64,000 nucleotides of DNA, from assembly GCF_013128195.2 (NCBI RefSeq), contig NZ_CP053452.2, positions 5,580,001 through 5,644,000 on the forward strand, read 5' to 3'. This DNA is from Frigoriglobus tundricola (lineage in GTDB: Bacteria > Planctomycetota > Planctomycetia > Gemmatales > Gemmataceae). Below the pieces are notes generated by a model, which searched no databases, was not told the DNA's origin, and saw nothing but the letters and a program-made list of their open reading frames with translations. Position 1 is the stretch's first letter, and the number at the start of each line of letters is the position of its first letter. Both the position numbers and the translations under genes were made by a program. Positions 37,930 through 46,381 of the stretch are shown here, piece by piece.

Positions 37930-39049
37930 ATGCCAGACCTCGTGCTCGAAGTATCGGACGTGCGCAAGCGGTACGGCGACACCGCCGCGCTCGACGGCGT
38001 GTCGCTGTCGGTGGAAGCGGGCGAGGTGTTCGGCCTGCTCGGCCCCAACGGCGCCGGGAAGACCACGCTGCTCTCCATTGCCGCCGGGCTGGCCCGGTTC
38101 GATACCGGCAGCGTAAAACTCTTCGGCCGCCCTTTCACCCGCGACGACCGCGACCTGCGCCGGCTCGTTGGCATCGGCACGCAAGACCTCTCGATCTACC
38201 CGGACCTGACGGCCCGGGAGAACCTCCGGTTCTTCGGCAAGCTGTACGGGTACTACGGACAGGACCTGAACGGCCGCGTCGATGACGTGTTAGCGGCGGT
38301 GGGGCTGACGGACCGGGCGAACGACCGCGCCGGTACGTTCTCCGGCGGCATGAAGCGGCGGCTCAACCTCGCGGCCGCCGTCGTTCACGGTCCGAAATTG
38401 CTCTTCCTTGACGAACCGACCGCCGGCGTGGACCCGCAGAGCCGTAACCACATCTTCGAGCAGGTGAAGGCGCTCAACGCTACGGGCATGACGATCATCT
38501 ACACCAGTCACTACATGGAGGAGGTCCAGGCACTCTGTCCGCGCATCGCGATTCTCGATGGCGGCAAGTTCCGGGCCTGCGACACGCTCCCGAACCTGCT
38601 GAAACGGCTCGACGCGACCATCCGCGTGACGCTCACGGGTGCCCCGACCGACTTCGCGGATCGGCTCGCCGCGATTCCCGGCGTGAAGCGGCTGGGGGGA
38701 GGCCCCCCCGGCCCCCCTCCTTGAAGGGAGGGGGGTGAACGCGCGCAACGCCTCCTCCGACTCTCGCGAGGCGTCAGAACTCCGAAGGTCTTGCTCCCCT
38801 CCCTTCCCGCGGCCCGCGAGAAGCTCCGCTGACAGGGCCGGGGAGCGAGAGGAGGGGTTGGGGGTGGGTTCTTCGGCCGGGGGGGTAGGTTCTTCGTTCG
38901 AACTCATCGTGGACGAGATCGGGCCGGTGCTCGCGAAGGTGGCGACCGCGTGCGCCGCCGCCGGAGCGGAACTCGTCGCCGTTACCACCACCGAACCCAC
39001 GTTGGAACGCGTGTTCTTACACCTGACCGGCCGCGCCTTGCGGGATTAG
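37930..39049 (+). pseudogene. ABC transporter ATP-binding protein interrupted by palindromic element D
   Basis: The ATPase core is intact from ATG 37930: Walker A LLGPNGAGKTT, signature FSGGMKRRLNLAA, Walker B LLFLDEPTAGVDP, and TSHYMEEVQ. The first frame ends at 38724 inside the inserted element (GGPPGPPP stop). The expected C-terminal end resumes in another frame (FELIVDEIGPVLAKVAT... RALRD, ending 39049). Removing one base from the C7 run at 38703-38709 would join them through the element. The truncated 264-residue product has all ATPase motifs and may still work. No permease gene adjoins. Confidence 0.85.
38698..38893. repeat. Palindromic element, copy D (inside ABC ATPase gene)
   Basis: About 196 bp. 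Left GGAGGCCCCCCCGGCCCCCC with TCCTTGAAGGGAGGGGGG; centre GCGCAACGCCTCCTCCGACT as in copy B; right long arm GAGAAGCTCCGCTGACAGGG. The right end carries two successive versions of the terminal motif (GGGGTGGGTTCTTC and GGGGGTAGGTTCTTC), as if a terminus had been duplicated. The host protein should read LLEGRGVNARN... across it if the C7 run were C6. Confidence 0.9.
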
Positions 39050-39062
39050 CGGGCGCCAAATG

Positions 39063-39090
39063 CGAACGGGGGCGGATTTGCCCCCGTTCG
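39063..39090. terminator. Hairpin terminator between converging genes
   Basis: Perfect 11-bp stem CGAACGGGGGC/GCCCCCGTTCG with loop GGATTT, followed by TTCGTC. It lies 13 bases after the ABC ATPase stop and 22 bases before the lipoprotein stop on the other strand, so it can serve both. Confidence 0.75.
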
Positions 39091-39112
39091 TTCGTCATGG
39101 GCCGAATCGCGA

Positions 39113-39562
39113 TTAGCGGCCCGCGAAGCTGACGTGAGTGCTGCCGCACTCCTGGATCTGCTTGACGGTCACCGGGGTCGAGGCTCTGAGCCCGGGCCGG
39201 GTGTAATAAACCAGCACTTCCGCCGCGTCCGCGTCCGGGACGCGGAACTGCGGCGCCACGAGTTTGGACGCTTCGCCGGGCAGTTGAATCCGCCAGCAGT
39301 CGTTACCGGGCAGATCGTACAGCGTCACCGTGCGGGTGCGCTCGTCGTAGTTGATGCGATCGGTGTCCGGCGGCGGGAGCGATCCGCGGTTAACGATCCA
39401 CGCGGGATCGTTCGCGCCGAGAGCGTGCGGCGACGGCGGCGGGCCGGGTGGCGTCGCGGTTCCACAGCCCAAAAAGCCGATCGGCAACAGGAAGAGTGCG
39501 ACGCGCGCACACGTCCGACGTAACGGACGGGTGTTCGGTCGGGTGTACCGTGGCGCGGTCAT
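39113..39562 (-). CDS. Hypothetical lipoprotein
   Basis: Not recognised. 149 residues from ATG 39562, with GGAGGG 9 bases upstream. Basic n-region, hydrophobic core and lipobox (ALFLLPIGFLGC), so a lipoprotein. The mature part is Pro-rich at first (TPPGPPPSPH), then beta-type (RTRTVTLYDLPGNDCWRIQL; DAAEVLVYYTRPG). Two Cys beyond the lipobox. Downstream the terminator hairpin is shared with the ABC ATPase. The 327-base region upstream (39563-39889) is relatively AT-rich with one short inverted repeat (GGAATCGATT/AATCGATTCC) and no gene. Confidence 0.75.
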   Translation of the reverse strand: MTAPRYTRPNTRPLRRTCARVALFLLPIGFLGCGTATPPGPPPSPHALGANDPAWIVNRGSLPPPDTDRINYDERTRTVTLYDLPGNDCWRIQLPGEASKLVAPQFRVPDADAAEVLVYYTRPGLRASTPVTVKQIQECGSTHVSFAGR

Positions 39563-39889
39563 ATGGTTTCCCTCCGTCCTTGGGGCGGCTGAGCGGTTCG
39601 CGATGGAGAGCGGCAGGCGAGGGACGAAACTGCAGCGCGAGCCGATGGTGCGAAACGTGAAACGTAAACGCAGGCCAGCCAACATATTGAATCGTAGCAC
39701 TGGAATAAGTCAAGCGGAAGGAGCCGGGGCCGGGGAATCGATTTATCCTGCTCAATTGACCCAAGTGCAATCGATTCCGCAACTTACCAAGCTCAATTGG
39801 GCCTTCCGAACCGGGCCGCTACACGGATTCTTGTTTCAAAATCCCGCGCTCCTTCCACTCGGACCGCGGGCTCGCGGGCGGGCTCGGAC

Positions 39890-40672
39890 TCACTTCAGCG
39901 GGGAGTAGTCGGTGGCCTTGAGGAACTCGGAAATCACGCCGCCCTTCGCTTCCGTCAGGCTGCCGCCGGCCTTTTCCTCACTGGCCTTCCGCGCGGCCGC
40001 CCACTCGGGATCTTTGCGGAACTCGTCGAACGACTTTGCGGCGGCGTCTTTGCTCTTGTGCGCGAGCAAGTAAATCAGGAGCCGGTCGGCGTCGGGTTCG
40101 CCCTTGAGCACGTTCCAGTACACCACGTTCGTCATGCCGTGCTTCTCGAACAGCTTGATCGTGTGGTTCTTGAACCGGTCGTTGAGGCCGCCGAGGTTGC
40201 CCTTCGTCGCGGTGTAGGTCCGCAGCTCGAACACGCGGTCGTCCTTACTCTTCTCGATCTTGAACTCCGGCGAGTAGTCGGTCGCGGTCAGGAACCGGAC
40301 CTCGACCCTGCCCTCGAGCGGGCCGTCCTTTTCCGACTCCATGAACGCCTTTTTCGCGGCCGGGTCGGCCAGGTACTTGTCCCACGCCACCTCGCGGGCC
40401 TTCATGCTGGGGAACGAGAAGAACATGACCAGCTTGTTGTCCTTGTTCTCAACGGGCACGAAGAACGCGACCGGGGTGATCCCGTGCGTCTTCATGAGCG
40501 ACTTCGTGTGGTCCTTGAACCGGGCGTGGATCGCGTCCAGTTTGCCCGGTTTCGCGTAGTATTCGCGCATTTCGTACACGGTCACGGGTTTCGAGTCCTC
40601 GGCGGGGGCCGGCGCGTCCGCCGTCAGGGCAACGAGGGGCGCGAGGGCCAGCAGCGGCAGTAGGCGACGCAT
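39890..40672 (-). CDS. Exported NIPSNAP-family protein
   Basis: 260 residues with a signal peptide (RRLLPLLALAPLVALTADAP). Two NIPSNAP (ferredoxin-like) repeats: the first from VTVYEMREYYAKPGKLDAI with GITPVAFFVPVENKDN, the second from RVFELRTYTATKGNLGGLN with GMTNVVYWNVLKGEPDADR. In planctomycetes such proteins are commonly exported; a precise function is not known. Ends with ISEFLKATDYSPLK. Followed downstream by unrelated genes on the same strand but spaced. Confidence 0.9.
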   Translation of the reverse strand: MRRLLPLLALAPLVALTADAPAPAEDSKPVTVYEMREYYAKPGKLDAIHARFKDHTKSLMKTHGITPVAFFVPVENKDNKLVMFFSFPSMKAREVAWDKYLADPAAKKAFMESEKDGPLEGRVEVRFLTATDYSPEFKIEKSKDDRVFELRTYTATKGNLGGLNDRFKNHTIKLFEKHGMTNVVYWNVLKGEPDADRLLIYLLAHKSKDAAAKSFDEFRKDPEWAAARKASEEKAGGSLTEAKGGVISEFLKATDYSPLK

Positions 40673-40750
40673 GAGATTCCTCCGGAGGGCTCGGGGGGCT
40701 TCGGAGCCCGGTGTTTGGATGGGGCTCGGGCGGGTGCGGTTCGGCGGTAC

Positions 40751-41218
<468 letters not shown>

Positions 41219-41324
41219 TTACTGGCAGGCGGGGCGGACGAGCGCGAGCGAAGTGAGTCTCATGTTACCGCACCCGATGGGGACGCGGCAACCCGCCAGA
41301 TGAATTGGTTCGGACGAACCGGGG

Positions 41325-41594
41325 TCAGCCGCACAAGAAGTAGAGTGCGGCGAGCAGAAAGACGACGTTGCCAAACGCGACCACGGCGAACAGCGCCGCG
41401 AGGCGCGAGAGGTCGCTGATGAGTTCGCCCCGGTCGAGCGGCGGGGGCGCGTCATCGGCCCGCTCGTCTCGTTCGGGGGCCGCCGGTTCCGGATCGAGCG
41501 CCAGGGGGTGAGAGAACCGGCTCCGCATTTGCGCCGGCAGATCGTCCCACCAGTGCGGCGAGCCGCTTCCATCGCTTCGGTTTCGCGTGACCAT
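41325..41594 (-). CDS. Small hypothetical protein with C-terminal membrane anchor
   Basis: Not recognised. 89 residues from ATG 41594. Hydrophilic N-terminal 60 residues rich in Asp, Pro and Arg, then a single hydrophobic helix (LAALFAVVAFGNVVFLLAALY) at the very C-terminus, so tail-anchored in layout. No motif suggests an activity. Confidence 0.65.
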   Translation of the reverse strand: MVTRNRSDGSGSPHWWDDLPAQMRSRFSHPLALDPEPAAPERDERADDAPPPLDRGELISDLSRLAALFAVVAFGNVVFLLAALYFLCG

Positions 41595-41796
41595 GTCAGC
41601 GTCCCCCTGTTGCCCGCCGGCGCCAGGAGCGCCGCTCGGGTGCCGTGACCGTGAACTGCTGGATCTGACCGGGGCAGCGGGATTCGAGCGGGAGAATCCA
41701 CCGGAGAGAGGGTACCGGAAATGTAACCCACGATGGCAGGTCGTGGTATCGGGTGTTCCGGTATCTCCTTTGGAATACGCTACCGCTTCGAAAATC

Positions 41797-42012
41797 TCAA
41801 CCCCAAGTGGGCGGCGTTGTCGGCGCCGGGGACGGCGTCGGCGGGTTAACCGGGTGCGGCAGGGCCGGGTTTTCGGGCGCGACTCCCGGCCGCGGCTGCT
41901 CGACGTCCGGCGGTACGACCGGGCCTTTGAGCGGGTCGTCGGGGGGCCCGCCGGGGTGCGGCTGCGTCGGAACGTCCGGTCCCGGAGGGGGCGGAAAGAG
42001 TGGAGTGCTCAT
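41797..42012 (-). CDS. Small Pro-rich hypothetical protein
   Basis: Not recognised. 71 residues, almost one third Pro (PLFPPPPGPDVPTQPHPGG; LPHPVNPPTPSPAPTTPP), from ATG 42012 with GAGGA 9 bases upstream. No membrane helix or signal. Low complexity makes this a weaker call; the in-frame ribosome binding site is the main support. Confidence 0.5.
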   Translation of the reverse strand: MSTPLFPPPPGPDVPTQPHPGGPPDDPLKGPVVPPDVEQPRPGVAPENPALPHPVNPPTPSPAPTTPPTWG

Positions 42013-42216
42013 TGTGTACGTCCTCTATATTTCACATGCGCGTTCGCGGGCGGGAGACGGTTACGCAACCGCCGTGCCGTTCGCCCCGGCTGTGTTGCGT
42101 GTACCGGCAGCGATTGCCCGGCCGCCCGCGGCCGGGGCCGGTGATCTCTTGTCCTCGTCACGTTTTCGAGCAAGAATGCAGTAAAGGTGACTGGCCACGC
42201 TTGTCAGGGTGACTCC

Positions 42217-42618
42217 ATGCGCGCCCGATTGGTGTCCGCCGACGGCGGGCCTGCGATCGACCTGACGAAGGACATGACGCTCTTCGGGCGGGACGAAGAT
42301 TGCGACGTGCGCCTCGAGCACAAGAGCGTGTCCAAGCTGCACTGCGTCATCGTGAAGACCGACGGGCTCCTGCTCCTGCGCGACCTCGGCAGCACCAACG
42401 GCACCCGCGTGAACGGCCAGCGCGTCCGCCGGGCCGCGCTGCTCCCCAACGACGCACTGGCCGTCGCGAACCTGAAGTTCGTTGTGAAGTTCGGTGCGGA
42501 GCTGGAGAAAGAAGACGCCGAAGCCGGCGCAAAAGCGAAGAACGACGCGCTCGCCGCTCAACTCCGCCGCAACGCCCTGCCCGACGTGTACCCCGAGCCG
42601 AAGACCCCCAAGGGGTAG
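42217..42618 (+). CDS. FHA-domain protein
   Basis: 133 residues from ATG 42217 (CAGGGTGA upstream). The FHA domain covers residues 1-95: FGRDEDCDVRLEHKSVSKLH gives the phosphothreonine-binding Arg, Ser and His, then LRDLGSTNGTRVNGQRV with the conserved Gly-Ser-Thr-Asn-Gly. A charged C-terminal helix (ELEKEDAEAGAKAKNDALAA) follows. It should bind phosphothreonine on partners of Ser/Thr kinases such as those encoded in this window; the partner is unknown. Confidence 0.9.
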   Translation: MRARLVSADGGPAIDLTKDMTLFGRDEDCDVRLEHKSVSKLHCVIVKTDGLLLLRDLGSTNGTRVNGQRVRRAALLPNDALAVANLKFVVKFGAELEKEDAEAGAKAKNDALAAQLRRNALPDVYPEPKTPKG

Positions 42619-42704
42619 GGTAGGGCGGGGCCGTCCACCGCGTCCCCGTCAGATGCACACTCGTGGGCACGCAGTCCCCGGACGTGCACCGGCGCGACCG
42701 GGTG

Positions 42705-44057
42705 TCACAGGGTTTTCAGGTACTCGATCACCTGTGCCCGCTCGTCTCCGGTGAGGTCGTCGCCGTAAGTGTGGCCGGTGTTCGCGCGGCCGGGTTTCGA
42801 CGTGTCGTACACCCTGCGCTCTTCGATCGCGGGCCGTTTCCCGGTGAGCGGGTCGCGGAGTTCGGTCACCTTCCAGCCGACCTTGACCTTGTCGTAGTCG
42901 GCCTCGTCGGTCTTGAAGCTGCGCGTGAACCGCTTGGGGCGGGCCTTCGAGTTCAGCACGCCGTCGAGCGTCGGCACGCTCCCGTTGTGGAAGTACGGGG
43001 CCGTCGCCCAGATGCCGTCGAGCGGCGGCGCCTGGTAGCCGGCGGTCGCCCGCAGCGGCTTCGGCCCGGCCGGTTCCTGCCCGAACCACGACTCCGAATA
43101 CTCCTTTCCGTAAGCCGCCTCGATGCCGCGGTGCCGGTTCGGGTCGGTGCCGATCTCGTCCAGCGGGATCACCTTGTTCGGGTACGTCCACTTGGGGGGC
43201 GAGCCGCCCGCCCCGGTCCCGTAGGTGCCGTGGCACTTCGCGCAGGTCGCGGTGAAGAGGGCTTCCCCCTTCGCGGCCTTGTCCCGGTCGACCGCGAACG
43301 GGTACTTCGGCGGCTCCATGCTGGCGAGGTACTGGGAGACGTCGCGGAACGCCGGTTCGTGTTTGTCGAAGTCCTTGGGCGTCGTCAGCGGGTGCATCAT
43401 GAACTGCATGAGCGTCCGCACGGAGCGCGAGTCGGTGGCCCCGGTGTAGTAGATCGTTTTCTTCTTCTTCATGAGCCACCACGCCGGCACGTCCTCGCAC
43501 AGGTCGTCGTGCAGCCCGAGTTCCTTGCGCGGGCCGCGGAGGCTCAGGTCCGGGTTGCGGAAGCCGAGCAGGTAGACGCCGAAGCCGCCGGCCTCGGTCG
43601 TGCCGCGGACGTTGGCGAACGTGAACGGGAGCGGCGCGGACAGGCCGTCGGCCCGCGCGAGCTCCTCGAAAAGTGCCTGGATATCGAGCGTGCTGTTGCC
43701 GAGGCCGACGTAGCTCTTGCCGAGAACCGAGCCGCCGTGGCAGAGCATGCAGTCGATACCGACGCCGGTGGAGACGAGCCGCGGCGCCTTCCGCAAGCCC
43801 ATCGGCAGCCCGTCGTTCGGGTACGGCGCCTCGTGCAGCCCGTACCGGTCGCGCACGGCCGCCGCGTAATCGGCGGGCTTCTCGGTCACGCCCCACTGCT
43901 TCCACGCGTTCGGGAGCGCCTTGGTCGTCCAGAACGCCGGAATGAACGCGGTCTGCGTGAGGGCCTTGTAGCCCTTCTCGGCGGGCGTCGGGTCCGTCCC
44001 CGCCGCCCCGACCGGGGCGGCACACGCGAGCAGCACGAGCAGCGCGAACCGTTTCAT
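42705..44057 (-). CDS. Periplasmic di-heme cytochrome c (peroxidase-like)
   Basis: 450 residues from ATG 44057 with GGAGG 8 bases upstream. Signal peptide KRFALLVLLACAAPVGAA. Two c-type heme sites: CMLCH (about residue 103) and CAKCH (about residue 256), the second in TATCAKCHGTYG, and PPLDGIWATAPYFHNGSVPT near the C-terminus, the cytochrome-c-peroxidase/MauG-like motif. Probably an electron-transfer or thiol/peroxide-related periplasmic protein; no partner gene is adjacent. Confidence 0.88.
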   Translation of the reverse strand: MKRFALLVLLACAAPVGAAGTDPTPAEKGYKALTQTAFIPAFWTTKALPNAWKQWGVTEKPADYAAAVRDRYGLHEAPYPNDGLPMGLRKAPRLVSTGVGIDCMLCHGGSVLGKSYVGLGNSTLDIQALFEELARADGLSAPLPFTFANVRGTTEAGGFGVYLLGFRNPDLSLRGPRKELGLHDDLCEDVPAWWLMKKKKTIYYTGATDSRSVRTLMQFMMHPLTTPKDFDKHEPAFRDVSQYLASMEPPKYPFAVDRDKAAKGEALFTATCAKCHGTYGTGAGGSPPKWTYPNKVIPLDEIGTDPNRHRGIEAAYGKEYSESWFGQEPAGPKPLRATAGYQAPPLDGIWATAPYFHNGSVPTLDGVLNSKARPKRFTRSFKTDEADYDKVKVGWKVTELRDPLTGKRPAIEERRVYDTSKPGRANTGHTYGDDLTGDERAQVIEYLKTL

Positions 44058-44247
44058 GGGGACGTCCTCCGGGGGCACCAGCTATTCGCCATCATACGCG
44101 CGCCGGATTCGGCCTCCAACGCGAAGGCTTGGCTCGCGAATGTCTCAAGCCGTGCGCAAGTGCGCCGCGCGATCGCGTATCGGAGGCGTGGGGCGACGCG
44201 TCGCACCCACAACACGAATCGGTCGCACCTCTGATGGAGTCCCCCCG

Positions 44248-44658
44248 ATGATTCGCTCGAGCCTGATGGCCGTGGTCGCCCCGGTCGCGATCGCGGCCGC
44301 GCTGTTCGGACCGAATAAGGCGGAAGCCGCCGAGCGCTACGGCGTGGTCGGCATCGAGAACACCACGAAGAACACGATCAACGTGCAACACAAGTGGGGC
44401 GACGGCGCGTGGAAGACGGACGTGCTGAAGCCGGGCGAGAAGAAGTGGTTCTGGTGGACCTACGCCAAGGCCAACGAGGAAAAGTCGCCGAAGTTCCACG
44501 TGCGGTTCGACTCCGACCTGCACCCCGGCAAAGTGTTCGAGATCAATTACGACCTCAAGAAGAACGCCGCACCGGCACCGGACTGGGAGTACGCCCACAA
44601 GTACAGCTTCAAATACGACGGGGACCGGAACTACATCGACCTCTACGAGCGGAAGTAG
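44248..44658 (+). CDS. Small exported hypothetical protein
   Basis: Not recognised. 136 residues from ATG 44248 (GGAG 9 bases upstream). Signal peptide (LMAVVAPVAIAAALFGP, cleavage near AEA-AE). The mature part has paired aromatic and basic strands (IENTTKNTINVQHKWGDGAW; PGEKKWFWWTYAKANEE; KYSFKYDGDRNYIDLYE), a small beta-sandwich-like protein. Lysine-rich, so probably positively charged in the periplasm. Confidence 0.75.
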   Translation: MIRSSLMAVVAPVAIAAALFGPNKAEAAERYGVVGIENTTKNTINVQHKWGDGAWKTDVLKPGEKKWFWWTYAKANEEKSPKFHVRFDSDLHPGKVFEINYDLKKNAAPAPDWEYAHKYSFKYDGDRNYIDLYERK

Positions 44659-44804
44659 GCGGCGCGGGCGCGGGGCACCCGTCTTGCCCCGCCACGATAG
44701 CCCGAAACGACGTGTTCTGCACCGCGGGAAAATTGGCCTTGAATCGTGTGTCGCGCGGGCGCCATAATCCGGTTTGTGTGCCACGAACAAGGAGGTTCCG
44801 GGCC

Positions 44805-45014
44805 ATGATCGTTACGAACACGTCCGTTCTGCTCCCCGAAACGCCCGCGATCGACATCTCCGAAGCCCGCTGGGCGGTGGAGTACCTCGCGCTGATGATC
44901 GAAAAGCTCGGGCCGGAGTCGTCGGTGAGCCTCGTGCTGATGCAGGCCCGCCGCGAACTGGCGAGCCTCACGCACAGCGCCACCGTCGTCGGCCCGATCC
45001 GGATCGCGGCATAA
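44805..45014 (+). CDS. Small hypothetical protein
   Basis: Not recognised. 69 residues from ATG 44805 with a strong GGAGG 9 bases upstream. Mostly helical (DISEARWAVEYLALMIEKLG; SSVSLVLMQARRELASLTHS) with a hydrophobic end. The ribosome binding site and codon use make it a real short gene; it ends 5 bases before the stop of the TIGR02996 gene on the other strand. Confidence 0.65.
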   Translation: MIVTNTSVLLPETPAIDISEARWAVEYLALMIEKLGPESSVSLVLMQARRELASLTHSATVVGPIRIAA

Positions 45015-45018
45015 CCCG

Positions 45019-46377
45019 TCAGCACAGGCGCACGGCCGCTCGATCCCCGAACCACCGGTTCAGTAGCACCGTCGCGCACTCCCGGAGCGTCTCGTGCCGG
45101 GGGATCAACAGCGTAAACGTTTCGATCCGCTCACGGTCCACTGCGGCGACCAGTTGGGGGAGCGTCTCCCTGTTAATGGGGCCGCCGGAGAACGCGAAGT
45201 GCCGGACGCGCTTCAGCAGCGCGGACCGGGACAGAGCAGTGACCGTGTTGCGCCCCAGGCGTACGTTGAGCAGACGCAGTTCGTTCAGGTCGGCCAACGC
45301 GCTCGGATCGGCGAAGGGTACGAGCGCGTCGTGGAAGGACTGAAAGTTCAATTCGAGCTTATGGAGCCCTGCCCACGTCGGGCTTTGGATCGCGGCCGCG
45401 ACACCGGCCGCACTCAGGCCGGAGAAAACGCTGAGTTCCTTGAGCCCCGCGAGGTGCGGCGAACGCGACAGAATCGCGAGCCGGTGCCCGGCGCCCACGT
45501 GATCCAACTCGTGAAATGGCGTCAGTACCACTCGAAGTGACATCAGCTCGGAGAGGGTGGCGGCGTTCGCCACCTCTTCTGCCACTTCGTCCCAGACCAG
45601 CGGGACAGTTAACCTCTTCAGACGCCACGTTGGCGGGTGCGGCAAAATTGAGTCCGAGCTGCCCATCTCTAACAGGCGTCTCAGGAACGCTTCTGCACGG
45701 TGGTCGCGAGCGTCCGGCAAAAAGAGAGTGAGGCTTTCCAGATTCTGGCAATGTGGGGACGCAACAACGGTTCCGATTCGGGCCGAATGGGCTGGGCCCA
45801 GAGACAGCTCGCGAACGCCCGCGAGGTGCGGTCCGTCGAACCAGTCGTATGGCATACCGGAAAGCGCTATGCTGTCGAGCGGCGACACACGGCGCCAGCG
45901 CGGGAGGAAGGTGTGTCGTTCGGAGTGGATTTCGACGGCGTCCGGAAAGCCACGCCGGAAGTGTGTTCCGGCGAATCCGTACAACGGCTCGCGTGTCGTC
46001 GCTTCGGCCCCCGGTGCCACACGAAATGGGGTACGTTGGTACGGGGCGCCGGGGTTCGCGCGCAGTCCGGCGCGGCTCGCGATCCGCTCGAACCGGCTCC
46101 GCGGCTTCGGATGGGGCATCGGCAAACCCACCGAGAAGCACACCTCGCCCCACCACTCGGCCCAGTGTTCCGCAAATAGCGCCTCGGCCTGGCCTTCGAG
46201 TTCGGCGCGGGCGTTCGAGTCCGGGTGGTGACGCTCGGCTTCGATCTGTAAACGGATGAACGCCGCACGCGCGGCGTTCCCGCTCTCCTCCAGGCAGTCG
46301 GCGTAGACGAGCCGGGCCACGTCGTCGGCCGGGTCGGCGACGACCGCCGCTAACAGCGCCGGGAGGTCGGAGGGCAC
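45019..46377 (-). CDS. TIGR02996-domain protein with LRR-like repeats
   Basis: 452 residues from ATG 46377. The N-terminal TIGR02996 motif is present (LAAVVADPADDVARLVYADC, then LEESGNAARAAFIRLQIE), a planctomycete-typical module that accompanies leucine-rich repeats. Repeats follow with pattern LxxLxL (HLAGVRELSLGPAHSARIG; NLESLTLFLPDARD; LADLNELRLLNVRLG). Function unknown. The neighbour at 46382-48199 is only 4 bases away on the same strand, so the two form an operon. Confidence 0.88.
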   Translation of the reverse strand: MPSDLPALLAAVVADPADDVARLVYADCLEESGNAARAAFIRLQIEAERHHPDSNARAELEGQAEALFAEHWAEWWGEVCFSVGLPMPHPKPRSRFERIASRAGLRANPGAPYQRTPFRVAPGAEATTREPLYGFAGTHFRRGFPDAVEIHSERHTFLPRWRRVSPLDSIALSGMPYDWFDGPHLAGVRELSLGPAHSARIGTVVASPHCQNLESLTLFLPDARDHRAEAFLRRLLEMGSSDSILPHPPTWRLKRLTVPLVWDEVAEEVANAATLSELMSLRVVLTPFHELDHVGAGHRLAILSRSPHLAGLKELSVFSGLSAAGVAAAIQSPTWAGLHKLELNFQSFHDALVPFADPSALADLNELRLLNVRLGRNTVTALSRSALLKRVRHFAFSGGPINRETLPQLVAAVDRERIETFTLLIPRHETLRECATVLLNRWFGDRAAVRLC

Positions 46378-46381
46378 CGGG

